A stretch of DNA of 64,000 bases from contig NZ_QQBJ01000001.1 in NCBI RefSeq assembly GCF_003347205.1, forward strand, positions 124,001 to 188,000, in the 5' to 3' direction. Positions 54,471-64,000 of this stretch are shown piece after piece; position 1 is the stretch's first letter, and each line of letters starts with the position of its first letter. The translations under genes and the position numbers were made by a program. The DNA is from Mycolicibacterium moriokaense (GTDB lineage Bacteria > Actinomycetota > Actinomycetes > Mycobacteriales > Mycobacteriaceae). The notes under the pieces were generated by a model. The model did no database searches, was not told the origin of the DNA, and worked only from the letters and a program-made list of their open reading frames with translations.

Positions 54471-55148
54471 ATGGTGCTCATGGTGGACGACGATCCGGAC
54501 GTCAGGACGTCCGTTGCCCGCGGGCTGCGGCATTCAGGGTTTGACGTGCGGGTCGCCGCAACCGGTAAAGAAGCATTGCGGCTCCTGGCAGGCGAGAAAC
54601 ACGACGCCCTTGTTCTGGACGTTCAAATGCCCGAACTCGACGGCGTGGCGGTGGTGACTGCGCTGCGCGCGCTGGGCAATGACATCCCCATCTGCGTGCT
54701 GTCCGCCCGCGACACCGTCAACGACCGGATCGCGGGCTTGGAGGCGGGCGCCGACGACTACCTGACCAAGCCGTTCGATCTGGGTGAACTGGTCGCACGA
54801 CTGCACGCGTTGCTGCGCCGGACCAGCCACACCGATCAGTCGTCCGACACCATGACGGTCGGTCCGCTGACCATCGACACCGCTCGCCGACTGGTGTTCG
54901 TCGACGGCGAGCGAGTCGACCTGACCAAGCGGGAGTTCGACCTGCTTGCAGTGCTGGCCGAGAACGCGGGCGTCGTGCTCAGCCGGCAGCGACTGCTCGA
55001 ATTGGTGTGGGGCTACGACTTCGATGTGGACACCAACGTCGCGGATGTGTTCATCAGCTACCTGCGCCGAAAGCTGGAGCGCGACGGCCTGCCGCGGGTG
55101 ATTCAGACGGTGCGCGGGATCGGCTATGTGTTGCGAGACGAAGCGTAG
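54471..55148 (+). CDS. PrrA-like OmpR-family response regulator
   Basis: The 225-aa protein has a complete receiver (VDDDPD, phospho-Asp D50 in [12 protein letters not shown], Lys in YLTKPFD) and a winged helix ([38 protein letters not shown]). The sequence recalls PrrA (Rv0903c). ATG at 54471 has AGGAGGG 10 nt upstream; GTG at 54426 is an alternative. It pairs with the histidine kinase 44 bp downstream. Confidence 0.9.
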   Translation: MVLMVDDDPDVRTSVARGLRHSGFDVRVAATGKEALRLLAGEKHDALVLDVQMPELDGVAVVTALRALGNDIPICVLSARDTVNDRIAGLEAGADDYLTKPFDLGELVARLHALLRRTSHTDQSSDTMTVGPLTIDTARRLVFVDGERVDLTKREFDLLAVLAENAGVVLSRQRLLELVWGYDFDVDTNVADVFISYLRRKLERDGLPRVIQTVRGIGYVLRDEA

Positions 55149-55193
55149 TGGAGTCGAGCGTGATACCCCGAGACGAAGCGTAGCGGAGTCGAG
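55134..55193 (+). repeat. 25-bp direct repeat at the end of the regulator gene
   Basis: CGAGACGAAGCGTAG-TGGAGTCGAG at 55134-55158 and the same with one change (T to C) at 55169-55193, a 35-bp period. The first copy includes the last codons and stop of the regulator; the second ends at the kinase start codon. Confidence 0.75.
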
Positions 55194-56539
55194 TGCCTCG
55201 CTTGCGTTTCGTCCGTTCCCCCTCTCTCCGAACCAGGGTCGCGCTGGCCGCTGCCGCCGCGGCTGCGGCGGTCGTCGCGGTGTTCACCATCCTGACATCG
55301 GTGGTGCTCGCCAATAACGATGCCGCCCAACTGGATCGGCGCCTCGACTCCATTGTCGAGGCCAGCATGTACCCCGAGCAGCTGTCCGACCCTCGGCAGG
55401 GTGTGCTGACCACGGGCCGGATGAAGTCGACGGGACAGGTGGTTTTCCAGCGCGGCCTGCAGCTGCCCGCCCTGCCGCCCGGCACGGCCGACGTCGTCGT
55501 GAACGGCGTCGACTACCGGGTGCGCACGGTGCCCGTGGAACAGCAAGGGGGCGTGCTGATTTCGATCGGGATACGCGCCGACAGCATCCTGCTGAGCCGG
55601 GCCCGGATCCCGTTCTACGTCGCGGTGGGCGTGGTGACGGTGCTGATCGCCGCGGGCGTCGGCTGGCTGTTGTCGGGGCCCGCGATCCGCCCGCTGCGCA
55701 GGCTCACCGAGCACACCCGCCAGCTCGGCGAGGGCACCGAGGAGATGCCAGAAGTGCACGGCGTGCGCGAGGCCGAAGAGCTGTCCGAGGCGATGACCGG
55801 CATGCTCAGCAGGCTCGCCGCCGCGCAGCAGGCCACCCAGAACTCGCTGCAGGCCGCGCAGGACTTCGCGGCGAACGCCGCACACGAACTGCGCACCCCG
55901 CTGACCGCGATGCGCGCGGACCTGGACACGCTGCGCATCCACAATCTGCCCGAGGAGGAGCGCGACGAGGTGGTCAGTGACCTGTCGCGGGCTCAGCGCC
56001 GGGTGGAGGCGATCATCACCGCGCTCGGGCAGTTGGCCTCCGGCGAGTTGGCGCAGGCGGAGGACCGCGAGATCATCGATGTGACCGACCTTCTCGACCG
56101 GGTGGCGCGGGAGAACATGCGTCCCGGGGGCCCGGTGGAGGTCGTTTTGGACGCCGACGAGAACCTCGGCACCATCTGGGGCTGGCCGAGCGGGCTGCGG
56201 CTGGCCGTCGAGAACCTGGTGCGCAATGCGGTGACACACGGGCCCGCGACGCGGATCCTGCTGTCCGGACGGCGGCAGGCGCACTCGATCACGATCACCG
56301 TCGACGACAACGGCGGCGGTCTGCCCGCAGCTGAGCGAGAGAACGTGCTCGGCCGGTTTGCCCGCGGAAGCACCGCCGCGCCAGGCGGATCCGGGCTCGG
56401 GCTGGCGTTGGTGGCGCAGCAGGCGGCGCTGCACGACGGCAGCATCGTGCTCTCCGACAGCCCGCTGGGCGGCCTACGTGCCACCCTGACGGTGTCGGCT
56501 TCCGCTGAGCCACAAAGTGATTCGGATTCTCAGGACTGA
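55193..56539 (+). CDS. PrrB-like sensor histidine kinase
   Basis: The 448-aa kinase has two helices (about residues 12-40 and 142-162), an extracytoplasmic sensor and a HAMP region. The phospho-acceptor is H231 (AHELRTPL), and the ATPase boxes are ENLVRNAVTHG, DNGGG and GSGLGLALV. GTG at 55193 lies at the end of the second repeat copy. It acts with the upstream regulator; the signal is unknown. It overlaps the convergent DUF3054 gene by 10 bp. Confidence 0.92.
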   Translation: MPRLRFVRSPSLRTRVALAAAAAAAAVVAVFTILTSVVLANNDAAQLDRRLDSIVEASMYPEQLSDPRQGVLTTGRMKSTGQVVFQRGLQLPALPPGTADVVVNGVDYRVRTVPVEQQGGVLISIGIRADSILLSRARIPFYVAVGVVTVLIAAGVGWLLSGPAIRPLRRLTEHTRQLGEGTEEMPEVHGVREAEELSEAMTGMLSRLAAAQQATQNSLQAAQDFAANAAHELRTPLTAMRADLDTLRIHNLPEEERDEVVSDLSRAQRRVEAIITALGQLASGELAQAEDREIIDVTDLLDRVARENMRPGGPVEVVLDADENLGTIWGWPSGLRLAVENLVRNAVTHGPATRILLSGRRQAHSITITVDDNGGGLPAAERENVLGRFARGSTAAPGGSGLGLALVAQQAALHDGSIVLSDSPLGGLRATLTVSASAEPQSDSDSQD

Positions 56540-56898
56540 GCCGAGCGACGCATCAGCGCGGCTGCCACCAGCCGCCACCCGAGCAGCAGCACGGCCGTCG
56601 CCACCGACGCCACCACGATGAAGCTGATGGCGACGCCCGCGGAGGTGGCCTTGCGCAGCAGCATCCCGATCACGACCGTGCACACCCACACCACCAGCCC
56701 GGTCGGGACAACGGCCGTCGGTCTGAGCCACGCCCGGGTCAGCAGCCAGCCCACCGCGGTGCCGACCAGGAACGGCCATGCGGTCTCGGCCAATCCGGTG
56801 ACGGTCAACCCCTCGGCGTGACTGCGACGGCCGACGGCGCAGAACACCAGCACCGCAACGACATCGGCGAGCGCGCCGAGCGCGCTACTGCGTTTCAT
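56530..56898 (-). CDS. DUF3054 membrane protein
   Basis: The 122-aa protein has four helices with the DUF3054 pattern (LADVVAVLVFCAVGRRSHAEG, AWPFLVGTAVGWLLTRAW). The function is unknown. It overlaps the upstream M23 gene by 14 bp, so they are coupled. Confidence 0.85.
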   Translation of the reverse strand: MKRSSALGALADVVAVLVFCAVGRRSHAEGLTVTGLAETAWPFLVGTAVGWLLTRAWLRPTAVVPTGLVVWVCTVVIGMLLRKATSAGVAISFIVVASVATAVLLLGWRLVAAALMRRSAQS

Positions 56899-58111
56899 AG
56901 GTCATCACGTCCAGCACCAGGGGGCTCACGTCGGATTCGTCGCGGGCGGTGAACCCCGGCTGCAGCGCCGCGGGCTTGCCCTGCAACACCGGGTCGAGCG
57001 CATCCTGGGAGGCCAACCGCCCATCGAGGCGGAATTTCGAGAACACAAATGGCAGACCGTCGGACCGCAATGGATCCGGAGTGCTCATCACGTGGAAGTG
57101 AAGGTGCGGCGCATCGGAATTGCCCGTGTTGCCCAGCGCGGCGATCACCTGGCCGGTGGTCAGCTTGTCACCGACCTTGACCTTGAGGCTGCCGGTCTTC
57201 AGGTGGGCGTAGAACGCGTAGTTGCCGTCGCCGATGTCCTGCACGATGTGGTTGCCGCCGTACTCCTCGAGGGACAAGCCGGTAGGGCTGCGTCCGGCGA
57301 CCTGCTCGGGAAGCCCGTCGACGATTCCGACGACGGGTCCGTCGGCCACCGCGTGGATGTCGGCTCCGAAGTACGGATAGCTCTGCGGCCTGCTCCTGTC
57401 GCCGGTGAAAATCGTCCCGTCCGGTTGGAGCTGCACGTAGTCGATCGCGAAACGTTCAGCTCCCCACAGCCCGCCACTGAGCGCGTTCAACGCCGTTCGA
57501 TGCGCGGTCATGTCGCAGCAACTGTCCCCGTCGAGCCAGTTCGGCCCGTCCAATGGCGGTGCGATCACCGCGGGCTTGCGGGTCTGTACCGTCACCGGCG
57601 CCACCCGCTCGTCCATCTTGGCGGGAATCAGCGGCGGCGACGGCTTGGGAATGGCGACCTCGATCGAGTGGACGAGGTCGGTGGGCACGGTGACGGAACT
57701 GTCCAGTGCGACGTCGAGCCAGACGAGGGCGGCTTGCCCCGGACCCAATTCGCTTGTCGGCGCCTGTGTCCCGATGATATGGGTCCAGTACGCCACCTGG
57801 TCGCCGGTCAGGCTGAGCAGTGTCTGGTCGCCGGCGAGAACGTCGATCTGATCGAGGCTGACCTGCTGGGTCATCACATTCGTCAGCTGAAGTTCGTAGG
57901 CGAGGTGGGTCTTACCGTCGGTGGCCGGCACCGGTATCGGTGCAGAGACCACGCTGGCCAGCACGGGTGTGACGGCCACCGGAACGTCGGGCGCCGAACT
58001 CGTGGCCGGCGACCGCGAGCTCTCGTCGAAGCGATCCATCGCGGGCGAGCAGCCGGCGACCGTCAGCGCGAGTGCGCCCAGAACGGCTGCGGCGGTGCGT
58101 ATTCGGGCCAA
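56885..58111 (-). CDS. M23 peptidase-like lipoprotein with altered zinc site
   Basis: The 408-aa protein has a lipobox (ALTVAGCSPA) and a C-terminal LytM-type domain (YAFYAHLKTG, PHLHFHVM). The usual first zinc motif H-x-G-x-D reads YFGAD, so the first His is Tyr. It may therefore bind rather than cut peptidoglycan. An N-terminal Ig-like part (about residues 45-150) precedes it. It is coupled to DUF3054. Confidence 0.8.
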   Translation of the reverse strand: MARIRTAAAVLGALALTVAGCSPAMDRFDESSRSPATSSAPDVPVAVTPVLASVVSAPIPVPATDGKTHLAYELQLTNVMTQQVSLDQIDVLAGDQTLLSLTGDQVAYWTHIIGTQAPTSELGPGQAALVWLDVALDSSVTVPTDLVHSIEVAIPKPSPPLIPAKMDERVAPVTVQTRKPAVIAPPLDGPNWLDGDSCCDMTAHRTALNALSGGLWGAERFAIDYVQLQPDGTIFTGDRSRPQSYPYFGADIHAVADGPVVGIVDGLPEQVAGRSPTGLSLEEYGGNHIVQDIGDGNYAFYAHLKTGSLKVKVGDKLTTGQVIAALGNTGNSDAPHLHFHVMSTPDPLRSDGLPFVFSKFRLDGRLASQDALDPVLQGKPAALQPGFTARDESDVSPLVLDVMTYETQ

Positions 58112-58121
58112 CGTGAAGCTC

Positions 58122-59198
58122 CTAGGAGTCGGGTCCCGGCGTATCGAGAGCGGCGTCGGGGTCGACGTCCTTTTCGGTGCGGAACATGAAGAAGAACACC
58201 ACCCAACCGATCGCGGCGATGAAGATCCAGCTGATCAGGCGGTAGATCAACATCGCTGATATCGCGGCTGCCAGCGTCATGCCGCTGGAGACCAGGCCGG
58301 GCACCAGCACCGCCTCGACGACCAGCAGCCCGCCGGGCATCAGCGGTATCGATCCGACGGCGCGCGCCGCCGCGTACGCCACCGTCAAAGCGGCCAGCGA
58401 CGGTTTGCCGCCCGCGGCGTAGGCGGCGAACGCCAGGCACGCCACGTCGGCGATCCAGTTGAACAGCGACCAACTGAACGCGACGGTGAGGTCGCGGCGG
58501 CCGAGCTTGACCGACTCCAGTTGCTCGAGGTGTTCCCGCCACTTGTCGACGCCGGCGTCGGGGGGCTTGCCGCGCAGCGAGTTGTACCAGGACAGCACCT
58601 TGACCGCGATGCCGTCGATCAGGTCCGGCCGCGACGCCACCGCCTGCGCAAGCAGCAGCAGCGCGACGAAGCCGCCGAGCGTGAAGATAAGGGAGAACGG
58701 GCTTTTCGAAGCGCCGAGCATGAACGCACCGCCAAGGCCCAGCAGCGCCAGGCCGACGATCTGCAGCACCCCCGACATCACCAGCTGCCAGGAAGCCACC
58801 ACCGGAGAGGCTCCCCAGAGCCGCTGCTGGCGGTAGATGAACGTGGCCGACAGCACCGGTCCGCCGGGCATGGTGGTCGACAGCGCATTGCCGGCGTAGA
58901 AGGCGGCTTCCGAGCGCCACTGCTTGACCTCGACGCCGGCCGACTTCAGCAGCGTGCGCTGGATCTGGGCGAAGCTGTGCATGGACGCCATCGCCGCGAC
59001 CACCGCCGCCAGCACCCACAGCCACTTGGCCGCGTACAGGCTGTGGAAGGCCTTCGCCAACTGGTCCCACACCAGCGTGACCTCGACGGTCAACACCACG
59101 ACGGCGACGCAGATGATCACCCAGCGCAACCACCAGTACTTGCCGCGGGTGTTGCCCTCTTGGCTGCGGGCGTTGTTCGCCGGCGCGTCGTGGGACAC
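58122..59198 (-). CDS. lysylphosphatidylglycerol synthase TM-region (UPF0104) protein, Rv0204c-like
   Basis: The 358-aa protein has about eight helices of the LPG_synthase_TM/flippase family (AAFYAGNALSTTMPGGPVLSATF; SIPLMPGGLLVVEAVLVPGLV). Position before the AI-2E gene matches Rv0204c. It likely moves or modifies a lipid. GTG at 59198. It lies 10 bp before the M23 gene on the same strand. Confidence 0.85.
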   Translation of the reverse strand: MSHDAPANNARSQEGNTRGKYWWLRWVIICVAVVVLTVEVTLVWDQLAKAFHSLYAAKWLWVLAAVVAAMASMHSFAQIQRTLLKSAGVEVKQWRSEAAFYAGNALSTTMPGGPVLSATFIYRQQRLWGASPVVASWQLVMSGVLQIVGLALLGLGGAFMLGASKSPFSLIFTLGGFVALLLLAQAVASRPDLIDGIAVKVLSWYNSLRGKPPDAGVDKWREHLEQLESVKLGRRDLTVAFSWSLFNWIADVACLAFAAYAAGGKPSLAALTVAYAAARAVGSIPLMPGGLLVVEAVLVPGLVSSGMTLAAAISAMLIYRLISWIFIAAIGWVVFFFMFRTEKDVDPDAALDTPGPDS

Positions 59199-59248
59199 GC
59201 CGTACAGGGTAGCGGTTAGGGCCTCCGACCGGCCGTTACGCTACCGGC

Positions 59249-60406
59249 ATGGCCGCGGTCGGATCCGTTCACGACGATGCGGTCCCGCCCCTGATCCACA
59301 AGACCGCGGCGTGGGCGTGGCGGCTGCTCGTCATCATCGCGCTGGCAGTGGCCTTGCTGTGGGTGGTGCAACGCCTCGAGGTCATCGTCGTGCCGGTGGC
59401 CCTGGCGCTGATGCTTTCGGCGCTGATGATCCCCGCGGTGGACTTCCTGGATCGGCGTGGCGCCCCCCGCGGGGGCGCGGTGGCGCTGGTCCTGCTGACC
59501 GGGATCGCGCTCGTCGGCGGCATCCTGACGTTCGTCGTCAGCCAGTTCGTCACCGGCCTGCCCGGTCTGGTCGAACAGGTCACCCATTCCATCGAGTCCA
59601 CCCGCACCTGGCTCATCGAGGGGCCCGCGCACCTGAGCAGGGACCAGATCAACAATGCGGGCAACTCAGCCATCGAAGCACTGCGCAACAACCAGGCGAA
59701 ACTGACCAGCGGTGCGCTGTCCACCGCGGCCACCGTCACCGAGATCGTCACCGGCGCCTTGCTCACGCTGTTCACCGTGATCTTCTTCCTGCACGGCGGC
59801 CGCAACATCTGGCAGTACGTGACGAAGGTCTTCCCCGTGAGCGCCCGGGAACGGGTGCGCGACGCGGGCCGGGCCGGTTTCGCTTCGCTGATCGGCTACG
59901 TGCGCGCGACGTTTCTGGTCGCGCTGGTGGACGCCGTGGGCATCGGCACCGGCCTGGCCATCATGGGTGTCCCGCTGGCCCTGCCGTTGGCGTCGCTGGT
60001 GTTCCTCGGCGCGTTCATCCCGTTGGTCGGTGCGGTGGTCGCCGGATTCCTCGCGGTGGTGGTCGCACTGATCGCCAAGGGCTTCATCTACGCGCTGATC
60101 ACCCTCGCCCTGATCATCGCCGTGCAGCAGTTGGAGGGCCACGTTCTGCAGCCTCTGGTGATGGGGCGGGCGGTGTCGGTGCATCCGCTGGCCGTGGTGC
60201 TGGCCATCGCCGCGGGCGGTGTGCTGGCCGGGATCGTCGGTGCGCTGCTGGCGGTGCCGACGGTCGCCTTCGTCAACAGCGCCATGCGGGTCCTGCTGGC
60301 CAGCGAACCCGACGCCGAACTCGAGGCCCAGGAGGCCGAGCAGGGCGGCGTGATGGAGGCCGAGGCCGACGAGATTGCCGCGGGGGCCGAGGGCGAGGGG
60401 CCCTAG
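59249..60406 (+). CDS. AI-2E family transporter, Rv0205-like
   Basis: The 385-aa protein has about eight helices of the PerM/AI-2E family ([39 protein letters not shown] is the signature region, given in part: [15 protein letters not shown]). The C-terminus is acidic. Position between Rv0204c-like and mmpL3 genes is conserved. The substrate is unknown. Its stop overlaps the mmpL3 stop. Confidence 0.88.
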   Translation: MAAVGSVHDDAVPPLIHKTAAWAWRLLVIIALAVALLWVVQRLEVIVVPVALALMLSALMIPAVDFLDRRGAPRGGAVALVLLTGIALVGGILTFVVSQFVTGLPGLVEQVTHSIESTRTWLIEGPAHLSRDQINNAGNSAIEALRNNQAKLTSGALSTAATVTEIVTGALLTLFTVIFFLHGGRNIWQYVTKVFPVSARERVRDAGRAGFASLIGYVRATFLVALVDAVGIGTGLAIMGVPLALPLASLVFLGAFIPLVGAVVAGFLAVVVALIAKGFIYALITLALIIAVQQLEGHVLQPLVMGRAVSVHPLAVVLAIAAGGVLAGIVGALLAVPTVAFVNSAMRVLLASEPDAELEAQEAEQGGVMEAEADEIAAGAEGEGP

Positions 60407-63369
60407 CGGCCGCGACCTTCCCGGCGCAGCAGGTCGGCTGCGCTGAGACCGCCGCCGCGGCGTCTGCCCGGCTCATCGGTGTGCTGCGCGTTGAGCTTCT
60501 CGGTCGCTTCTGGATCGGCCGGCTTCTGCACCGGAATAGCCGTCGTCGGCTCCGCGCTGCGCCGGGCCGACGGACCGTCCTGCGGCTTCTGCGCCGGGAT
60601 CGCGGTGGTGGGCTCTGCGCCCTGCGGTGGCCGCTGCCTGGGCGCGGGCCGCGATGGGGCGGCGGGGCCGTTCCCGCGGAGTTCGCCGAGCCACGACTCG
60701 ATCTCCCGGTCTTCCCGAACGGGTGGCGGCGCCGCGTGCTTGGTGCGCGGGGGCACCGGGTTGGTTCCAGCGTTGGGTCCCGGGCCGTTTCCGGCGTTGC
60801 GCGGCTTGCGGTTGTTGGCCGCGGGCATGCGGGTGGTCTGCGGCTCACCCTGCGGGGTGGCTCGCGGCGTGCGCATCCGGGTGGTCCCCGTGACCGACGG
60901 TCCGTCGGTGCGGGCGGGCGCGGACGGGATTCGCGTGGTGGCCGCACCGGGCCGGGACGAGCCCTCGGCGGCCGGGTGCGTCGGGTCGTGCGGTGGCTGC
61001 GGCCTTGCGGACATGGCGGGCGGCAGCGGTGCGCCGGCGGCGACCAGCGCCTCCTCCTGCTCGCGGACGGCGGGCCGCTTGCGCTCGTCGGGCAACTCCG
61101 TCTCGCCGAGGCCGAGGCGCTCCTGCAGGCGGCGCATCCACTTCGGCGCCCACCAGCAGTCGTCACCGAGCAACCGCATGATCGCGGGCACCAGGAACAT
61201 ACGAATAACGGTGGCGTCCAACAACAAAGCGATCAGCAGACCGAACGCCAGGTACTTCATCATCACCAGGTCGGAGAACACGAACGCGCCCGCGACGACT
61301 GCCAGGATCAGGGCCGCGCCGGTGATCAACCGGCCGGTCGTTGCGGTGCCGATTCGGATGGCCTCAGCGGTCGACAGGCCGCGTTCGCGCGCCTCGACCA
61401 TCCGCGACACCAGGAACACCTCGTAGTCGGTCGACAGACCCCAGATCACGGCGATGATCAGGCCGATCATCGGCGCCATCAGCGGCTGCGGAGTGTAGTT
61501 GAGCAGCCCGGAACCGTGTCCGTCGACGAACATCCACGTCAACACGCCCATGGTCGACCCGAGCGTCAGGGCGCTCATCACCGCCGCCTTGATCGGCAGC
61601 ACCACCGATCCGAACGCCAGGAACATCAGGACCGTCGTGGTGAGGATCAGGATCGTCACCATCAGCGGAAGCTTGTCAAACAGGCTGTGAATGCTGTCCT
61701 GCTCCAGTGCGGGCGTGCCGCCGACGGACACCGTGAGCCCGTGCGGCGTCGGAATGGACCGCAGTTCCTCGATCTTCTTCGCCGCGTCGTTGCGGTTCTC
61801 CAAGCCGTTCTGGATGACCCGGACGGACGGATCCTTCGAGGCGCCGTCGAGGTAGGGCCGTTCCTGCCACATCTTCGACGGGTCGTTGTCGGGATCGATG
61901 AAGCCGGACACCGACATCGCCTTGTTGCGCACCTCGGCGATCTGCGCGTCGGTGACGGGTTCGCCATTGTCGCTCTCGATCACCAGCGTCAGCGGTTCGG
62001 TTCGGAAGCCGGGGAAGATCTTGTCGAACTCCTCCTGCGCCTGGCGCACGGAGTTGTCGGGCGGCAGATATTTCTCGCTGATGCCGCCGAGGGACAGTTG
62101 GCCCAGCGGAATGATCAGCGCGATCATCACGACGATGATCGGCGCCGCGAAGGCGATGGGCCGCTTCATCACCCGGTTGACCAGCTTGCCCCAGAAGCCC
62201 TTCTCGACCTCTTCGCGGGTCTTCGTCTTCTGTGTCTTCTCGGCCACCCACTCCAGGTAGACGCGGCTGGGTTTCCAGTTGCGCAGGAACGGCACCCGAA
62301 GCAGGGTGCGCACCCCCAGCGCGTCGACGTTGGGGCCGAGGATGGCCAGCGCGCCTGCGAGCACGGTGATCGACAGGATCGCCGAGAGCATCACCGAGGC
62401 GATGATCGCGTAGGTGATGGACTTCAGGAAGCCCTGCGGGAACAACAGCAGCGGCAACGACGACGCCACGATGATCACGGCGGAGAACACCACCGTGCGC
62501 CCAGAGGTCATCACGGTCCGGCGGACGGCGGCCTCGGTGTCGTAGCCCTCGGCTATCTCCTCGCGGAAGCGGCTCACGATGAACAGGCCGTAGTCGATGG
62601 CGATGCCGAGGCCGATGAGCGTGACCACCGGTTGGGCGAAGAAGTGCACGGGGGCGAACTCGGCCACCAGGCGCATGATGCCCAGTGCACCCGCGATGGA
62701 CAGGCCGCCGATGATCATCGGCAGGCTGGCCGCGATGACGCCGCCGAACACGAAGAACACCACCACCATCACCAACGGGATGGCCGCTACCTCGGCGCGC
62801 TTCTGGTCGTCGCCGATGGTTCCGGTCAGCTCGCTGGCCAGCGGTTGCAGGCCGGCCTGCTTGACGTCCACGCCGGGGATGTTCAGCGCCTCTTTGACGG
62901 TCTTGCCGTCCTTGCCGACATTCTTGTTGTAGTTGCTCAGAATCGCGTCGTCGTTGTCGCCCTTGAGTTGGATCGACATGAACGCGTGCTTCTTGTCGCC
63001 GTCGGCCATGTTCTTGAGCACTTCTGGGCTCTTGAAGTAGCCGATCGAGCGCAGGAACTGGTCGGGGTGGTCCTTCTCGACCTGAGCCAGATTGTCCAGG
63101 ATCTTCTTCTGGAACGCCGGATCGTCGACAGTCTTGCCCTCAGGGGCGGTGTAGATGCCGATGACGTGGCCGGACGTGTCACGGCCGTAGGTCTCGTCGG
63201 CGAGCACGGAGGCGTGCACGGATTGGCTGCCGTCGTCGTAGAAGCCACTCTGGGTGACGTGTTGGCCCAGGCTGATGCCGTAGACACCGCCGCCGAGGCA
63301 CAGCGCCACCATCACACCGATAACGATGTATCGGTAGCGGTAGACCGTGCGGCCCCACCAGGCGAACAC
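60403..63369 (-). CDS. mmpL3: trehalose monomycolate flippase MmpL3
   Basis: The 988-aa essential transporter moves trehalose monomycolate across the inner membrane. The Asp-Tyr proton pairs lie in [17 protein letters not shown] and [16 protein letters not shown], the site hit by MmpL3 inhibitors. The C-terminal 240 residues are low-complexity Pro/Arg/Thr repeats ([24 protein letters not shown]). The start is ATG 63369. The rv0207c-like gene lies upstream on the same strand. Confidence 0.97.
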   Translation of the reverse strand: MFAWWGRTVYRYRYIVIGVMVALCLGGGVYGISLGQHVTQSGFYDDGSQSVHASVLADETYGRDTSGHVIGIYTAPEGKTVDDPAFQKKILDNLAQVEKDHPDQFLRSIGYFKSPEVLKNMADGDKKHAFMSIQLKGDNDDAILSNYNKNVGKDGKTVKEALNIPGVDVKQAGLQPLASELTGTIGDDQKRAEVAAIPLVMVVVFFVFGGVIAASLPMIIGGLSIAGALGIMRLVAEFAPVHFFAQPVVTLIGLGIAIDYGLFIVSRFREEIAEGYDTEAAVRRTVMTSGRTVVFSAVIIVASSLPLLLFPQGFLKSITYAIIASVMLSAILSITVLAGALAILGPNVDALGVRTLLRVPFLRNWKPSRVYLEWVAEKTQKTKTREEVEKGFWGKLVNRVMKRPIAFAAPIIVVMIALIIPLGQLSLGGISEKYLPPDNSVRQAQEEFDKIFPGFRTEPLTLVIESDNGEPVTDAQIAEVRNKAMSVSGFIDPDNDPSKMWQERPYLDGASKDPSVRVIQNGLENRNDAAKKIEELRSIPTPHGLTVSVGGTPALEQDSIHSLFDKLPLMVTILILTTTVLMFLAFGSVVLPIKAAVMSALTLGSTMGVLTWMFVDGHGSGLLNYTPQPLMAPMIGLIIAVIWGLSTDYEVFLVSRMVEARERGLSTAEAIRIGTATTGRLITGAALILAVVAGAFVFSDLVMMKYLAFGLLIALLLDATVIRMFLVPAIMRLLGDDCWWAPKWMRRLQERLGLGETELPDERKRPAVREQEEALVAAGAPLPPAMSARPQPPHDPTHPAAEGSSRPGAATTRIPSAPARTDGPSVTGTTRMRTPRATPQGEPQTTRMPAANNRKPRNAGNGPGPNAGTNPVPPRTKHAAPPPVREDREIESWLGELRGNGPAAPSRPAPRQRPPQGAEPTTAIPAQKPQDGPSARRSAEPTTAIPVQKPADPEATEKLNAQHTDEPGRRRGGGLSAADLLRREGRGR

Positions 63370-63421
63370 CTAAGCTCCTAACACTTTCAAGTCTGTTTCG
63401 CGTCTCGCGCAGTTCAATTGT

Positions 63422-64000
63422 TCACACGCGCGAGGCCAGTAGCGAGGACAGCGGCCGGAAAGGCTGCAGCCAGGCCCCTTGCTCGGGCAGCGAATCCAAT
63501 CCGATTCGCGGTAGTGGTTCCCGAAAGACACCGGGGATGTCTTCCAGGTCGACGAACTCCAAAGTATCCGAGGCTAGCGCCCAGCTCGCATGTTCGCGAA
63601 ATCCAAGCACTTGAACTGGGGTACCCGCACGGGCGATGTCCTCGAGCGGCTGACGGAACGCCTGTCCGTCGGCCGAGGCCACCAGCAGCCCGGCCAGCCC
63701 CTCGGAGCGGCGAAGCGCGATGTGGTCCAGCATGTCGGCGTCGACGTCGCTGTCTTCGTCGATCTTGGGCTTCGCGAACACCGCGAAGCCCACATTGCGC
63801 AGCGCTTCGACCCATGGCCGGACGACGTCGGCGCTGCCGGGGGCGATGTTGGTGAAGACGGTGGCCTCCGGCTCCAGCGACATGGCGTCGCGCTGCGCGG
63901 AGAGATCCGCCGTGCGGGAGAGCAGCCAGCGGCCGAGGGCGTCGAAGCGGGGCCGGTGCGCGGCCGTCGGACGGCCACCGAGGATGGAGCCGAGGCCCAT
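63422..64000 (-). CDS. NYN-domain protein, Rv0207c-like, 5' end possibly outside the window
   Basis: At least 192 aa. The part ADMLDHIALRRSEGLAGLLVASADGQAFRQPLEDIARAG resembles the NYN/PIN-like nuclease fold, with FTNIAPGSADVVRPWVEALRNVGFAVFAKPKID before it. The Rv0207c homologue I recall has about 40 more N-terminal residues, so the true start is probably beyond 64000. RNA cleavage is a family inference. Confidence 0.8.
   Translation of the reverse strand: MGLGSILGGRPTAAHRPRFDALGRWLLSRTADLSAQRDAMSLEPEATVFTNIAPGSADVVRPWVEALRNVGFAVFAKPKIDEDSDVDADMLDHIALRRSEGLAGLLVASADGQAFRQPLEDIARAGTPVQVLGFREHASWALASDTLEFVDLEDIPGVFREPLPRIGLDSLPEQGAWLQPFRPLSSLLASRV

Noticed and set aside
58924-63381. A 1485-codon + strand open frame opposite mmpL3 and its neighbours
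   Set aside because: It runs antisense to three well-supported genes; long antisense frames are common in GC-rich DNA and the product has no recognisable fold.
1-64000. tRNA, rRNA or CRISPR arrays
   Set aside because: No cloverleaf-like TTCGAAT-containing segment with a proper acceptor stem, no rRNA sequence and no regularly spaced repeats were seen by eye.

Overview
This is high-GC actinobacterial DNA from a mycobacterium, most likely a rapid- or intermediate-growing environmental species. The right half carries genes in the order known from the M. tuberculosis rv0187-rv0207c region: a catechol-type O-methyltransferase, ilvD, the copper repressor ricR, an MFS pump, an L,D-transpeptidase, zmp1, omamA/omamB, mmpL11, a hemophore, an AI-2E family permease, mmpL3 and an rv0207c-like gene. 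No rRNA, tRNA or CRISPR was seen.

Left part (1-27.5 kb) is accessory and partly decayed. It opens with an MFS transporter. Next come an orphan OmpR-type regulator whose receiver lacks the phospho-acceptor Asp, an NlpC/P60 hydrolase, an LdtMt2-like L,D-transpeptidase, a frameshifted fatty-acid hydroxylase and an AraC regulator. A copper-resistance block follows (7.0-14.7 kb): an HMA chaperone, a frameshifted secreted or membrane protein, a CopA/CtpV-type ATPase, a YHS/TRASH protein, CsoR and a CopB-type ATPase. TACCC-N3-GGGGTA copper boxes lie before it. A divergent alpha/beta hydrolase without a nucleophile Ser and a possible 48-aa Cys peptide share these boxes. Then come a PPOX-type flavoprotein, a His-rich membrane protein, a methyltransferase, a DUF2188 gene with a homopolymer frameshift and an unrecognised 387-aa protein. 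After these lie an intact mbcA antitoxin with a deleted mbcT toxin, and a Tn554-like module of three large tyrosine recombinases plus a small coiled-coil protein (21.4-27.3 kb). The module is flanked by two inverted TIGR04338 metallopeptidase genes, the right-hand one being only a 3' fragment.

Middle part (27.5-36.6 kb) holds catabolic and regulatory genes. An IclR regulator is divergent from a BBE-like FAD oxidase and a PhlG-like C-C hydrolase. Then come the O-methyltransferase, a LytR-CpsA-Psr cell-wall ligase with an overlapping lipoprotein, and a TetR-SDR-MBL-SRPBCC group.

Right part (36.6-64 kb) is the conserved mycobacterial core. It covers branched-chain amino acid synthesis, copper sensing, peptidoglycan 3-3 crosslinking and a MoxR/DUF58/DUF4129 operon. 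It also has the Zmp1 protease, Mce-associated proteins, MmpL11 and MmpL3 with two hemophore-like secreted proteins, and a PrrAB-like two-component system.

The most novel signals are four. (1) A tandem 11-bp-period TACGTAG box precedes both the atypical regulator and the NlpC gene, and a half-site precedes the His-rich membrane protein. (2) The copper boxes reach a divergent pseudo-hydrolase and a tiny Cys peptide. (3) mbcA survives beside a toxin gene with two internal deletions. (4) The recombinase module lies between inverted TIGR04338 genes.
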